The translations under genes and the position numbers were made by a program. From positions 45,207,648 to 45,271,647 of the forward strand of contig CM038221.1 of NCBI GenBank assembly GCA_021442155.1: DNA of 64,000 bases. Direction: 5' to 3'. Source of the stretch: Cymbidium sinense (Eukaryota; Streptophyta; Magnoliopsida; Asparagales; Orchidaceae). The notes under the pieces were generated by a model, which did not search any database, was not told the DNA's origin, and was given only the letters and a program-made list of their open reading frames with translations. Positions 47,122 to 59,843 of this stretch are shown one piece after another (the stretch's first letter is position 1; each line of letters opens with the position of its first letter).

Positions 47122-49568
47122 TGATTACAAATAAAATTGCAAATCATATTTCAAATAAGAAAATAGGGATCAAACTCATGTGAACCTACAAAACTTGAAA
47201 TAAATCTGAATTCCTTTGATATACATAAATTGAACTTCACAATATTTTTCTTAAAATAATCCAAAAAGAGAATCCTAGTGAATCATTGAAGGCTCACAGG
47301 GGATTAAACATAACTTATAAGCATACAAATGTAGTTCAAATGAGACTTGCAGAGGACTCTACCACTGGATATAAACTTATAAGCCAAATAACTCACCATT
47401 GGATATAAAGTAATCATCCTGATGAATACTAAACTCTACCATGATTCATTTGAAATGATTCGAAGGAGAGAAAAAGTTTGTAGGAGGTTTGAAATGAATT
47501 TAAAGGGCTTGTTAATAAGCATAATAGAGAGTCCTTACTAATCATTGTGATTATTTTATGATTCACTTTGAGATAAATAAGAAGATTTTAGATGAGTACA
47601 TAATTTAGTTATTTGAGATTTATAAGAAGCTTAATGATCATATATTATCAATCCTTAAGCTGAAGGTTGAAAAATAGCAAAGACTCATTCCTTATGGAAT
47701 TTTAACAAAATAAGAAGTTGACAGCTCCTACCAAAGTAAAATGATTGATTATTCTCAATTCTTCTGCTAATGTAATATCAATAATCTTAAAAAGAGCTTA
47801 TAAGTTGATTTAGATACAATTTGAATGAAATATAATTCAATTAAGAATTAAAGGAAAGTTGACTTGGATTACTTTTTGTTGAAAGTGTGAAGACATATTA
47901 TGCAGTTATACCACAATTTGCATAATCACATAATGTAAACACACTAAAACTCATGCAATTAAATCTATATTACCCACATGGGCCCCGACACTGCGCTAAA
48001 TGCATGAACTTGAGGATGTGTTGATTTAATAGGTCTTAGGACGGTTAACAAAAAACCTAAAAAATCCAATTATAATACTATAAGAATTTCAACATTAGTA
48101 AAATATCTGAGAAGCTAATTCTGTCACATGATAGTAGATTTAATTCTCTATTATTAAATTAATAGAGTCAACAGGATCTAGAATAACAAAATAATACTTC
48201 CACCCTCAATGATGGCTGAGTTGATTGAGGATATCAACCAGAGGGGTCATCATTATAAAAATTCTTAAAATATATATTTAAATCTGATCCTCTATTATTG
48301 AATTAATAGAGTCAACAAGATCTAGAATAATAAATTAAATGATTAAGCAGGCTTATATACCCTAATGATGGCTGAGTTGATTGAAGATATCAATCAGGGG
48401 TCATTATTATTAAAATATCTAAGATATTATTTTCAATATTCTAAAATTCAAATCCTCAAAAATATAAACTTAGATATGATCCTTTATTATTAAAATAATA
48501 GAGTAAATAAGATCTAGATGAATAAAACAAATAATCAAGCAAACTTATATACCCCGATGATGGTTGTGTTAAATGAAGATTTCAACTTAAGGAGACACTT
48601 TCATGAAAATATGATTACAATTTTAGAAAATTAACTCAAATTAAGTATCAATCCAAATGCAAAATCTAACAACTCATTAAGCTATAAACGCCTAAATGAA
48701 ATTAAATCTTTAAAAACTTAAAGTAAACTCCACTCCTATTTGTTGAAGGTGACAAATTAAGAAAACTCTAGCTCACAAGGAGCCAATGTCAAGTCAAGTG
48801 TATTTTTATATCCACTCTCAAATAAATTCATGTTAGTAGGGATGTGGCCCGTGTCCTTCGTCTGCTTGGTTTGGCCAATAGGCTCCATATATGATGTAGT
48901 TACGATCAGAGTCCTCTAATCGAGTGGCTACCGCCAAATGACACCATTATATTACGGTCACGACTGTAGTCCATATGTTGCCCAATGGCTCTGCCCCCTT
49001 GAGTTGTGAACTATATGGTGCACCTAATAGGAAAAAAGCCTCTAGCTAAAGTAGACTTAAACTTGTATCCTTAGATAAACACCACCCCAAGTCTACAAGT
49101 TTTTCTTGGATGACACAACCCATGGCTAGTGACAAGGATCCTTCGATAAGGTTGAGTCGACTACCTCCTCTGACTAAATAGACTGGAGACCACGACAGCC
49201 CGAGATGATGAAACCATGGGATCTTGATCAAGCACCTCATCATTCTCCCAACCATCCACCTCAAGTTAAGGATGATGAATTTCATAAATCTAATTTCCAA
49301 AACTCCACATGCTGCTACTATATGCTATGCATTTAGCAATCTAACGACTAGCCTTAATCAAAGTTCTCTCTCTACATCGAGATGGGTAATTAACTATAGG
49401 TGCTTGCACCTATAGAAAACCTGGAACTAGATCTAAAGTCCTCACAAAATGAGGTGAAATCTCTAGGTAGTGTCTTATCTACTATTCCATCTACCTTCTA
49501 AAAATTTGACCGACATTAAATCCCACTCTCTTCATCGAGAGGTCGGTGGAAAATTTTTGAAGCCCACA
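47122..49568 (+). mobile_element. II-plus 5' LTR, second part (U5 side)
   Basis: Continues the LTR broken at 31,624. Aligns in reverse with about 18,100-16,616 of II-minus, for example 'taggtcttaggacggttaac', 'ccaccccaagtctac' and 'tctctaggtagtgtcttatc'. Ends in CACA at 49,568, just before the primer-binding site. The open frames at 49,046-49,415 lie inside and are not genes. Confidence 0.8.
48120..48600 (+). repeat. Triplicated hairpin unit in the II-plus LTR
   Basis: Three units with 'ctctattattaaattaatagag', 'caagatctaga' and 'gatggctgagttgattgaagat' start near 48,146, 48,290 and 48,481. The first can pair CTCTATTA (48,146-48,153) with TAATAGAG (48,160-48,167). II-minus has a single unit near 17,660. 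Confidence 0.7.
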
Positions 49569-49574
49569 GATTTT

Positions 49575-49592
49575 TGGCGACTCCGCTGGGAT
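49575..49592 (+). other. Primer-binding site of II-plus
   Basis: TGGCGACTCCGCTGGGAT, six bases after the LTR end. It marks the start of the internal region and fixes the element's orientation. Confidence 0.8.
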
Positions 49593-49864
49593 AGATTTCT
49601 TTTCATCTTTGGCTAGTTGAATCAAAGCTATGATAGCAGCGGAGTATAATAAAATCAAAACTTAAAGTTATTTATAAAATAAAATTGATTGAAATTTAAA
49701 ATTATTTTTATAATGAATATAATTCTAAAATTTTCAAGATTTTATTTATTCTATTATGTTTGCTCTGTCATATCTCTGCATCATGAAAGTGTGGGATGAT
49801 ATATCAATTATTGACTATCTATCTTTCATTTTCAAAGATGGATTTTCATAGAGCACATCGTTCA

Positions 49865-49991
49865 TCCCTCTCATTCGCACGAGATCCTCTCTATCTCCCT
49901 CTCGGTTCGTCCATCTGAGCACCTCCGATTCGCTCGTTCACCGTGACTACAAGCTGGGAGAACATCCCTCAAGCTCGATGTCTAGTAGCTA
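49865..49991 (+). repeat. Fragment of the element's own LTR inside gag
   Basis: Matches 30,231-30,355 of the 5' LTR, with shared words 'ccctctcattcgcacgagat', 'caccgtgactacaag' (gccgtgactgcaag in the LTR) and 'aacatccctca'. Similarity starts and stops abruptly, so it is a separate copy placed at the gag start. Confidence 0.8.
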
Positions 49992-50279
49992 GGTCATAGA
50001 GAAAATATTTGTACTATTATCATGGGGATGTTGGGCTATATTCAATTGTGCCTCCATTCTTTGTAAATAATCCTCATGAATTGCACATGTGAACAAACAG
50101 AAGGGAGGAGGATAATTGGAATGACCACTACTGCTACTGACATTCCTCGAAAGAGAGCCACTGTATTCAAAATATTGGGCCACTCTGAAGCACCAGTCAT
50201 GAATAGAACCATCACTGGATAGATAGTTTCAGCCATGCTTGTGAATGTGAACACTATGCCAACTGAACCTTTTGCACTA

Positions 50280-51250
50280 GGAAGACATGATGCTGAACCC
50301 TCATCTTCTGGAGGAAAACAAGCTAGAAGGTAGATGAGAAGAAGGAATGTTGAGTTGTGAACTCATTAGCTCTCACTTGGGCCATCTATTACACAACCAG
50401 CCTTACAGCCAAAAGCGAGTATTCTTACCCCATAATAAATTTGAAAATTTTGAGATGGGTGAAAAGGAATAGCTCTATTGGTGATGTTAAATGGTCATTT
50501 TGGGCTTAATAGCAGTCAGCTCCAACCCTTCAGAAAAAACAATCTGAAACTCTATTTGCTCGAGTACATAAAATCCTGAAGGTTGTTAAGGAAAAATGCC
50601 TTATGAAGAAGAAGTATCAAATGCCAAGTATCAGAGAAGCAAAAAATGCTCCACTACAAAAGCTACCATCATTGGTAGTGAGAACTCAAGATCATTCTAA
50701 ATAAGTCCTGCATGGTGAGCATCAAAGCGTGGACTAGGCCGTATCCAGATCTCCACAATGAAGGTTTGATAAAGGAAAATAAATATGAAGCTTTGAGAAG
50801 AAGTAGTGATGCAGAAGCTTCTTCATCTAGAAGAAAGCTAACCCAGAGATAGTAGAGAAAGAGAAATCTTAAACTGTGTGCTCAACAACCATTATTCAAA
50901 TAGAAAATCATACAACTTATGACGAGAGTGTTCCAATATAATAGGTTTGACTAAGATGGGTAAGCGAGCAGTCTCTGTTCAAATTAAACAGTCCTTCTAG
51001 ATCTAACAATGTCAGGTTCTAGCTTCTCCAGTGAGGAAACTTGAAACTGTATATGCAAAAGTGCATCGGGTCCTCAAAGTTGCTAAGGAGAAAAGACTGA
51101 TGAAAAGAAAATATCAATCTTATCATCAGGGAGGCTAGAGTTGCTCCTCCTACAAACCCAGCTAGATGTCAACCAATTCAAGTCTCGCACGGTGAGCATC
51201 GACGCATGACACTTGGACCACAGGTCTAAGAATTCACCGTTGAAAGGTCC
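50280..51250 (+). repeat. Tandem duplication of a gag module, period about 0.5 kb
   Basis: Two diverged units share the Ser-rich 'gaagcttcttcatct' type start, the ARVHK/RVLKV coding stretch and 'gcacggtgagcatcgacg' (catggtgagcatcaaagc). The RVLKV-type stretch lies near 50,570 and 51,065. Confidence 0.6.
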
Positions 51251-51260
51251 TGATAAAAAG

Positions 51261-52525
51261 GTAAGCAAATTTTGAGGCCAAAATCTCAAAGTGAAACTAC
51301 CTTAAAGAAAGACAGTGGAGTGACATATGGACCGTACTCTCAAAGATCCTTCACAGATAAAACTCTTCAGAATGAGTACCTAAGAAAAAGGTCAAATGTG
51401 ATAAAATTTTTGACGGTCGACACCTTAGAGAGTCATCTAGGGGATCCCGTCGCCTGCCAACTCATTGATTTCAAAGGAGAAAGACCAATGACTTTAAAGC
51501 TTGCGTAAGTTTTACATAAAAATTCTCTTATGATACAAGAATGTATTTTTGAAATAAAACAAAATCCCTTGTTAGATAGGGGGAATTTTTAAGAGGCCTC
51601 CTTTCGTATTTAGGTTGACATTGTGCCTAAGGCTGAGATCCCCATATACATGTTAAAATTATGTATTTAAATTCACAAGTTTCAAAGTCTTATAGAAAAA
51701 AGAAATTTTCAAGTATGTAAACTTTAACAAATCAAGTTGGAGACATATCTTCTATCCATACATCAAATCTAGGGCTTGAGTTGATGCATAAGGTTAGACT
51801 TAACACGTCCAAATATGGCCTCATTTGTGTGCTTACTCAACCACAAAGATAATAAAGATCCCCACATGGTTGGCACGATGATAAAACCCTCCATCAATTG
51901 CTCAAGTCCATGACTCAGGTGGGTCGGACTCAACACCCTCAAATCTGAAGAAATTCGATGGGTGCACTTACTCAACATGCCATAAAGATCATAATAAGGG
52001 ATCCTCCTACTTCATTAGTTTAAAGATAAGAGCATCCAAAAACCTCAAATCCTTCTAAGTTGGTGAGTTCAAGTGGCCCAGACTGGGAGATCATCTTTAA
52101 TGGTCATAAGGTCATTTTGAAAATTCAATAAAAATATCTTTGCTCAAGAAGGCACTAAACCGAGTTTGGTATTAATGAAAAATGTGAAATCTTAACACTC
52201 CTTCAACAAGTATGTTAAGCAAAAAGCAAAGATCGAAGGAAACTCTTTTTCAACAAATCCAAATAAGCAAAATGTAAGGGACTGAAGAAGTCATCCCAAT
52301 GTTCATATAAAGCCAAAGCCTGAACTAAGGGAGTTATGTCATCAACATCCGTACGCACAAAGCATTGGACTGATGACTCTTTGTCATTGACCCAACACAG
52401 GCACTGAAGGTCAGGTCGTCTGCTGGAATCCTTCTATAAGCCCACAAAAGTAGAAAGCTAGGGCAGAAGGTAAGTTCATATTACCTGATAAGTCTTCAAG
52501 ATAATTTAGGAAATTCCTTTGCCAA
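51261..52525 (+). repeat. Tandem-repeat-rich non-coding region of II-plus, left part
   Basis: Contains a short unrecognised frame (51,272-51,508, 78 codons, no known domain), a 'gttagatagggggaattttt' block near 51,570, and two units of about 135-150 bases with 'gcttactcaac...cataaagat' near 51,831 and 51,964. Related units recur at 59,844-61,969 on the other side of I-d, so the two stretches were once continuous. Confidence 0.6.
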
Positions 52526-53729
52526 TGTTGACCTCATTTTTAGAATGAGCTCTCAACCTCTCCATCTTAGACATAGGACTCCTTTTAGACACTAAGAGTT
52601 CCTTAGTCTTAAGACACTTCTAGTGATTAGGTGAACACTTAACCTAACTTTGGAGACTTAGAAGAGTTAGCCATAGGAATAGGTCATGCCTTAAGGGTGT
52701 TAGAAAAATTTGCCTACCCTATAGCTTGAACCAAATCCTTACTTCTTTCAAGTCAAACTTCAAATTCAAACAAACTCCAAATGCAAACCAACTTCAAATT
52801 CAAACCAATTTCAAATCAAACCTTAAATAAATTCCAACTTAATTAATTTTCTCAAACCTTAAATAAATTCCAAAACTCAAATCATGAATCAAATCTCAAA
52901 TAATTGAAATCCATGATTGAATTCCAAATCAAAAATATTTCGTAAGCCTTTGATTTCATCTTATGGGCTTAGCTCAAATCAAATTTAAATCATTTCAAAT
53001 TCAAAAGATTTTCTCATAACCCATTTATATTCTCATTTATATTCACAAATATAAATGAAATATAAATATAAATACCCAAAACCAAATTCAAAACTCAAAT
53101 CCAAATCTAATCTAAATCCAACCTAAACTCTTTCAAGTCAAATTCTTGAACTTAACCAAATCAAACTCAAATCAATCCAAACCTTTGGATTTTATCTCCA
53201 AATAATCAATCCTTCAATCAAAAACTAAATTCAATCATAAACTTCAATCATCAAAACTAAATTCAAAACTCAAACCCAAATCAAACTCATGTTCACCCTT
53301 TTGAACTTGGAATTATCAAGTGAATCAAAACCCATTTGACTCCAAATCACTTGTAATTAGATTTATATTTCAATCATAAGTCCATATGTGAGTTCAACCA
53401 TACTTGAATCAAGCCTTGATGAAGTCAATCAACCCACTTAGGCTTACTTGACCCAAAGTGACCTAAAGCCTTTTTGAGCCAAATTCTAATCCTACCAAAA
53501 TTGGAATGAACTAAGCCCATCTAAGCCTCACATTGTGAGCAACAATCATCATAAGATGATCAATCACTCAAATTGGGTCAAACCAAGTCAAACCTAGCCT
53601 TTGACCAAGTCAACACTTAACCCAAATAAAACCCAAACTAGCCAAAATCCACCATAGGATAAATTGATCGAAACCATTGATCAAAACTAATTCATGATCA
53701 ATGATTGGACTTGACCAAGTCATCATTTG

Positions 53730-54260
53730 AGCCAAACCTAGTCCAATTGGTCACTTGACCCATTTGACCCAAATTGAGTTAAAAGTCAAAATGTGTCAAA
53801 TGTTGATCTAAGCTAAATTGATTGCAACCAATGAGTCAAATTCATTTTAAATCACTTGTCGAACTTGACCAAAGCCTCAATTGGCCAACTAGACCCAACT
53901 TAGCTCAATTGACCATGAACCCAACTTGACCTAAAAGGTCAAATCAATTTGAAATCAAATCAAACCAAAATTGATTGAAACAAAGCTTGCAAAATATTTC
54001 AAATGATCAACCAAGCCTAAACCAATGACCTAATCCAATTGGGTCAAATGGGTCAAATTGGTCAACTTGACCCATTTGACCTAAGTGAACCAAAATGAAC
54101 CAAAACCAAATATAATTCAAATTGAACCAAACCAAGGATACCAAAATATTTCAAATGATCATTCGAACTTGACCTAACCCATGGTTTGACCCAATTTGAC
54201 CAATTGGTCAACTTGACCCAAGTTGACCCATTTTGACATAAATGGGTCAACATGAGCCAA
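53730..54260. promoter_or_regulatory. TTGACC/GGTCAA array, copy I-d
   Basis: Dense TTGACC words, mostly in one orientation, with the palindrome TTGACCAATTGGTCAA intact at 54,196-54,211. Confidence 0.5.
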
Positions 54261-55346
54261 ATGATATCAAATCAACACCAAATTCATTGAAAATTGGCAC
54301 AACCCATTTTTCAATCATTTCAAATCTATCTAAATCAAAATAAAATCCAAATGATCATTTTACCCGTAGGTCAAAGGGTAACCTATGGCCAAATTCTCTT
54401 AGAATTTGGTCAAATCCTTTTCATGGCTACTTGACATCCTCCTAATAGACTATTTAGGCACCAAGGGAGGTGGTGCACATGACTAATGGGTTTGGGTCAA
54501 ACCTAAGGCCAAAATGACCACCCCACTCAAAATTCTCCACATGGATCACCTCTCACACTCATTTTAACCCATGTGCACCTCTACACTCCACTCCTCCTAA
54601 AATTGAACCACATGGAGCTCCTAACAACCTAAACAACCCATTTCATGGGATCAATTTGATCAAAATGGCAATGAGGCTCTCGACCATCCGATTCAAATAG
54701 GGGGAGATATACTCCTCCTCATTCCATTCTAATTTAGCTCTACTACATTTGATTGAGCTCAGAGGATCAAAGGAAGAATCCACAAGCTTCCTTAGACATT
54801 CTAGAGCTCATTTCATTTCTCTCATCTCGATTTTGCTTAAGTAGAAAATAGGGGAGGTGGGAAGAAATTCCAACTCACTCATCACTCCACCAAAGTCCAA
54901 TTCCTCTTGCAAGCACCATCAAGGCACTAAGTCGAGTTCATCCAAAGCAAATCCCAAGCATCCAAGCTACGGGAAGGAGGACCTGGACCAAAGCCGCAAG
55001 CCATTGAAGCAAGCTTTGGTCAATTGGAATATCCATTACAAATTGAACCTTCAAACCTTCAATAGGGAATCATCTCCACTAGATGAAGCTACCTCAATGG
55101 TTGGAAGCACTGGTGATAGCCTCCATCTAGGTATGAATCAAAACTGAGCTTAGGTTGAAAATTCTTTGGTCCTTTATGAAGGGAATTTTAATCCCATTGA
55201 ATTTTCACCATTAGATCTTCTTCTCTATGCTCATAGATGGTGTGGGCTGAATCCTAGCGTTATCCGAGATCAAGTGAGCTCGGATCAAGCCATGGAGGAT
55301 GGATGATCTTTGTCTACCACAGGTGAGTGCAGGGATGAATCATGGA

Positions 55347-55372
55347 CCATCCATTACGCATGTTTTGGATGG
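55347..55372. repeat. Family I core hairpin (copy I-d)
   Basis: CCATCCA at 55,347-55,353 faces TGGATGG at 55,366-55,372 in the GC-rich core (55,330-55,510). Confidence 0.65.
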
Positions 55373-58257
55373 ACGGTCAATTAAAACACTGATCCTTGAC
55401 GGGAGAAAAGCGTAGCACCACCTACGGATTTGATAACTTAAATAACCGATCCAGCCACACTACATGGAAAGTGCGCGCCGCATCAGCGGTCCACGTGGCG
55501 TTGACATGATTAGTTATATAATTAGGGCTATTTAATTATGTCTTAATCACTGAAACTTTCTGAAATCATAATTAAATGTAGAAAAATCAAAAAAATGCAA
55601 ACTCAACTTCATTTTAAAGATAATTTAGTGAGGAATAATATAAAATTATTTATAATTGATTTTGAATAGTGAATTTTCTTAATTAAGGTTTAATTAAAAA
55701 CATAACAACCTTAATTATTGTCTAATTATTTATTAATTAATTTCAAACTTCTGTTTGGTGGGATGACTTACTCTCCCTAATTTTCTTGGAATTTATTAAT
55801 GAGTTAATTAGGAAATCAATTAATGAATCCTAATACCCCTAATTAAGAGTAATTAAGTAGTGAATAGTGGTTTAATCACTTAATTAAGATAATTAAATTC
55901 TGTTTAAGTGAAGAGGAGGTTTATGGAATATATTTGGGGTATTTTCCTTAAGCTATTCCCTAAACCCCTTCCTTAATCCAAACCTAATTAAGGATTAATC
56001 CACTAATTATTTACTTAATTAGCTCAATCAAAATTTCAAAATCAACATGAATTTAATCAATTTCTTATTGGGTAGATACTTAGGTGTTCAATAACCTAAG
56101 TGGCATCAAAGGAAATCATTTCCAACTCACATGTATGGGAAGGTTATGGAAGTACTTAATTAAACCCTTTAGTTTAATTAATCAATAATTGTGAGCCAAT
56201 TGCATTAGGCCCCTTTCTTTCTTAGGTGTATTGCTGATTCAATTTCTATGTGGTTGCATATCATATGTTGGCTCACAATTGTTAGGCTAATTATGTTAAA
56301 GTGGTGTAGGTAAGGGGTAATTAATGGATTTAATTTACACCTTAACCTAAACAAAAGTTAAAATCAAACTAATTGTTTTAAAAATTAAACTAAATCAATT
56401 CACACATGGGGAAATGAGTTAGGACCAACAAACTCTTTTCACATTTCCTAAATCAAATCAAACTCAAAACAAAAATAAAAATCCCTTTAAAGAAATTTTG
56501 ATTCACTTTAAATGATTTTATTTCATAGGATTGTCTCTAGGAATTAAGGTGGAATGAAATCATATGCTTACATCACTTTATCTCTTTCCAAGCATGCTAA
56601 ATATTGTTAGCCATATGAAAATCATGCATTCATATCTTTTGAAAAATCAAAATAAATGAAATGTTTCCTTTATGTCAAATTGCATGTTTTGGATAAAGTA
56701 AGAATATGAATGGCTATTATCACTATTAAATCAAAAATTATTTTCAAAACATATAAATCCAAGGTTATAGATGGAAGTATGCTACTTATAAATACTTATA
56801 AGCCTGCATGTGATTATAAAATAAAATGTGTTATGTGCTTTTCTTTTTTCCTCTTAATATAGATTTGAATAGGATTTAAAGTGTATAGTTCATTTGAAAA
56901 GAACATAACACTTGCTTAAATCCATTCCTATACACTTCTATGTTATGACTTAAGAAGGATCTTCACATCACATATGTAAATTGGATAACCAAATCAAACA
57001 AACAAACATAAACCTTTTGTATGATTCTTCATCCATTTGCTTTCTTTTTGTATATGCACATGTAATTAAGAAAAGTGGTATATTAGTCTGGACATCCCGG
57101 GGTTGCAAAGCTTTAAGTAGTCATAAGAAGGTCTTGTACCTTATACCCTTGGTGTAGAAAATAATGGCACCGTACTCACTTATGTCTTTTATACTTGTAA
57201 ATGTGCATTTGATTAATGGATAAAAGAGTCATTCTTTTCTACTTAACAAAATCATGCATCATGAAACATCCAAATTTTCTTAAGCAACATCACTTAGCAT
57301 TCATCATTAAGGTGTGCTAAATATTTGCATAACATGTATATCTATGCTTAGGATCATTTCATATGCATGGTATACATGTTGGAAAGAAATAAATGGTTGT
57401 GTATTTAATGATAATAATTCACCTTAATTAGTCTTAGGATGCCTTTCTTATTGAATAGGTTTATTTAGAGCAAATATAAACTTAGGATTAATTAAAACAC
57501 ATAATAAAATATTCACTAAAGAAAAATCACTAATGAATCTATCTTAGAAATTACTTAAGGTAGGGATGAAAGAGAAGTTCTCCTCTTTTTTCTTCTCTTT
57601 ACAACCTTTAGTAATTAAATGTAGGTTCATTCAAACCAAATCAAATCATCAAATAAAATCAACCAAATCAACTAACTCACTTAAATGAAACCACCCTCTA
57701 AGTTGAATTCTTCACACTTAGAAAACTCCAACCTTAAAGCCTAGCTAAGACATGCCACATAAGCCTTAAATGACACACATATTAGGCTAAGTTACCATTT
57801 CTAGCTCTATGTTAGTGATGCATGGTTTAATGCCTGATTTTATTTTGTGATATAATGTTTTAGTCTGGATGTTAGGGTGCATGTGCATAGACTAGATGAT
57901 AAGGCAATTTCAGTCTAATCATTATCTTTTGCAGGGGATTATGCTTAAGAGCGTAGTAAAATATAATATTTTTTTTTTGTGTTCTTATACCCCTGAGCAT
58001 AATCAAAATTAGGACAAGTGGACTTGGTTACCCATATGTGGGATGCTAAGTCCAATTTATTCATATACATGTTTGGCATTGTGTGGTTTGTTTAGCTAAT
58101 CTCTATTTTATAGGTTTTAGTTAAATTTACTTTTCCCATTTTCATGTAGTTTTGTAAATAGGATTTGGAATGAATGTTATGAGGGATTAGGATAAACATT
58201 GGTCATAAGACTATGCCTTATGTACCATGTGAAGCCTTGAAGCAAACAACATCCCAA

Positions 58258-58345
58258 CCAACCAAAAGAAGAAAGAAGAAATAAGAAAGAAAGAAAAGAA
58301 GAAAAGAAGAAATGAAGAAAAGAAGAATGAAGACCTCCATAACAT
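58258..58345 (+). repeat. Purine (GAA-rich) tract in I-d
   Basis: Counterpart of 6,955-7,050; mostly GAA/AAG repeats ending in 'gaagacctccataac'. Confidence 0.6.
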
Positions 58346-59843
58346 GAATTCCTTTCTTTGATTGTAATTAATTTATTTGTAATTCGGGTTGTATAAGGGT
58401 AGAGCTACCCACATTTCTTTTCAGGTTTGTGCAGTGGAGACCACAAAGGCCTTTTATTCTTTTACAGTAGCTTTATAAATTGTTTGATGTTTATTTAGCT
58501 TGTGCATTAAGATGTCATGTTTTTCTTAGTTTCTTCCTTGCTTTAATGAATGGCCTGGATGCAATTAGGCTCTAGAAAAATAAATTTTCTATCTAATTAA
58601 TCAACTCAAAATTAAACATTAATAACTCATAACCTCACTTATAGCCTAGGTTATAAATCAAGATAAAAGATTTAGCAACCCATTAGCTAGATGTTGTATG
58701 TCTCACATCATGCATAAAAAGCATCTTATTTCACTCTTGCTTATGGAGGGCTTCCACCTTTGCTAGTGAACTTGGCTTGACCTTTTAGAGCCATGGTGGA
58801 AAAACACACCTCCTTCTTGCTGATTTTGGCCCATAATCAATTTCTCATTCATTAGGCATATGAATCCCATAGCCTGTGTCAAATTAATTATCCAAAATAA
58901 AAATAAAGCTTAACAAAATTTGCATTAGATTAAGTCATTTATTCATGCCCTACATGATCTAGTCTATTAGGGAGTAAGTTTAAGGACTTAGTCTTCTTTC
59001 TAAATAAACAACTGACTTAGCTATCTTGCAAAAGCATAAAACTTGCCTGCATGTATTTAAAATTATAGGAGTAGTTAGTTGGCGGCCACCCCCATGCAGT
59101 TGTAAGTCCAACAGTCGGTGGTTTATCCTCTTTTGTGGAGGCAAACCATATACCATTTACGCCTTAGATTTAGGTTGTGCTTTGAAATTCACCAAAGCTC
59201 CCTAGATTTAGGATCCGAGGTTGCTGTTTCCTTTGCGGGCTACAAGCATAAATCCTCACCTCTTAGGCATTTCCATGATCTTGTATCATGGAATTGTAAG
59301 TCCTAAATTTCTAATAAAAATTCAACTCAAACAATTAACTCTCTTCAAATTTCAAAAATATAAAGCCCAACCATAGGTTAGTTTAGGATGCTTGCTAGGT
59401 TTCCTAGCATCGTGAGCATCCCCTACTCATCTTCCTTTGGTTTCAAAAATAACTCTCATCTTGATCAATCCCACTTGATCTTCAAAAAAAAACCAATTGA
59501 TTGATAGTCTATCTTTGAAATCTTTGGAGACAACGATCATTTACGTTAATTGAGAGTATTCTTAATAAATCTCATTCCTTAAGATGTAATTAATTATGGG
59601 GGCTTGCCTCCATGCGGAACTTAATGAACCTGATTTAAAATAAACCATACTTTACTTTTTCATGTAAAGTAGGAGAAGAATCTCTGGTACATCCGAAGAT
59701 CCATTGTCCTTAGGAGTCCTTATTAAGGTGATTAGTTTTATTGTAGGATGGTGACTTCTGTCTCGTGAGATAGTACATCACTCCTCAATGTAATACCCAA
59801 TCACCCTAATAAGAACATCTGTGGATCTACGTGGTGTCCAACA

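Larger units (their letters stand above)
49838..51260 (+). pseudogene. Damaged gag N-terminal region of II-plus
   Basis: The ATG at 49,838 (MDF...) matches the gag start of II-minus, but coding similarity is lost within about 25 bases where an LTR-like fragment (49,865-49,991) intrudes. Beyond it, coding traces include RATVFKILGHSEAPV (about 50,155) and AEPSSSGGKQARR (about 50,290), then LFARVHKILKVVKEK with MKKKYQMPSIREA (about 50,555-50,640). A second version follows as LETVYAKVHRVLKVAKEKRL (about 51,040). II-minus has one copy of this module (near 15,700). Numerous stops; the conserved capsid domain and all pol domains are absent. Confidence 0.65.
52526..59843 (+). mobile_element. Family I LTR-like repeat, copy I-d (full length, 7.3 kb)
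   Basis: The only full copy in the window. Starts TGTTGACCTC at 52,526 and ends GGTGTCCAACA at 59,843, with 5-bp inverted ends. First half (52,526-55,400): tttatattt array, TTGACC block (53,730-54,260), GC-rich hairpin core. Second half (55,500-59,843): AT-rich sequence with 'taattaatt' words and a purine tract. No conserved coding frame: 54,857-55,147 is open but not shared with the other copies. It sits within the tandem-repeat region of II-plus. I read it as a solo LTR; no clear target duplication was seen (flanks gccaa and aagaa), and a non-autonomous element with short inverted ends remains possible. Confidence 0.7.

Noticed and set aside
54857..55147. 96-codon open frame in I-d
   Set aside because: Not conserved as a frame in I-a or I-c and without any known domain; chance opening in a Ser/Lys-rich region.
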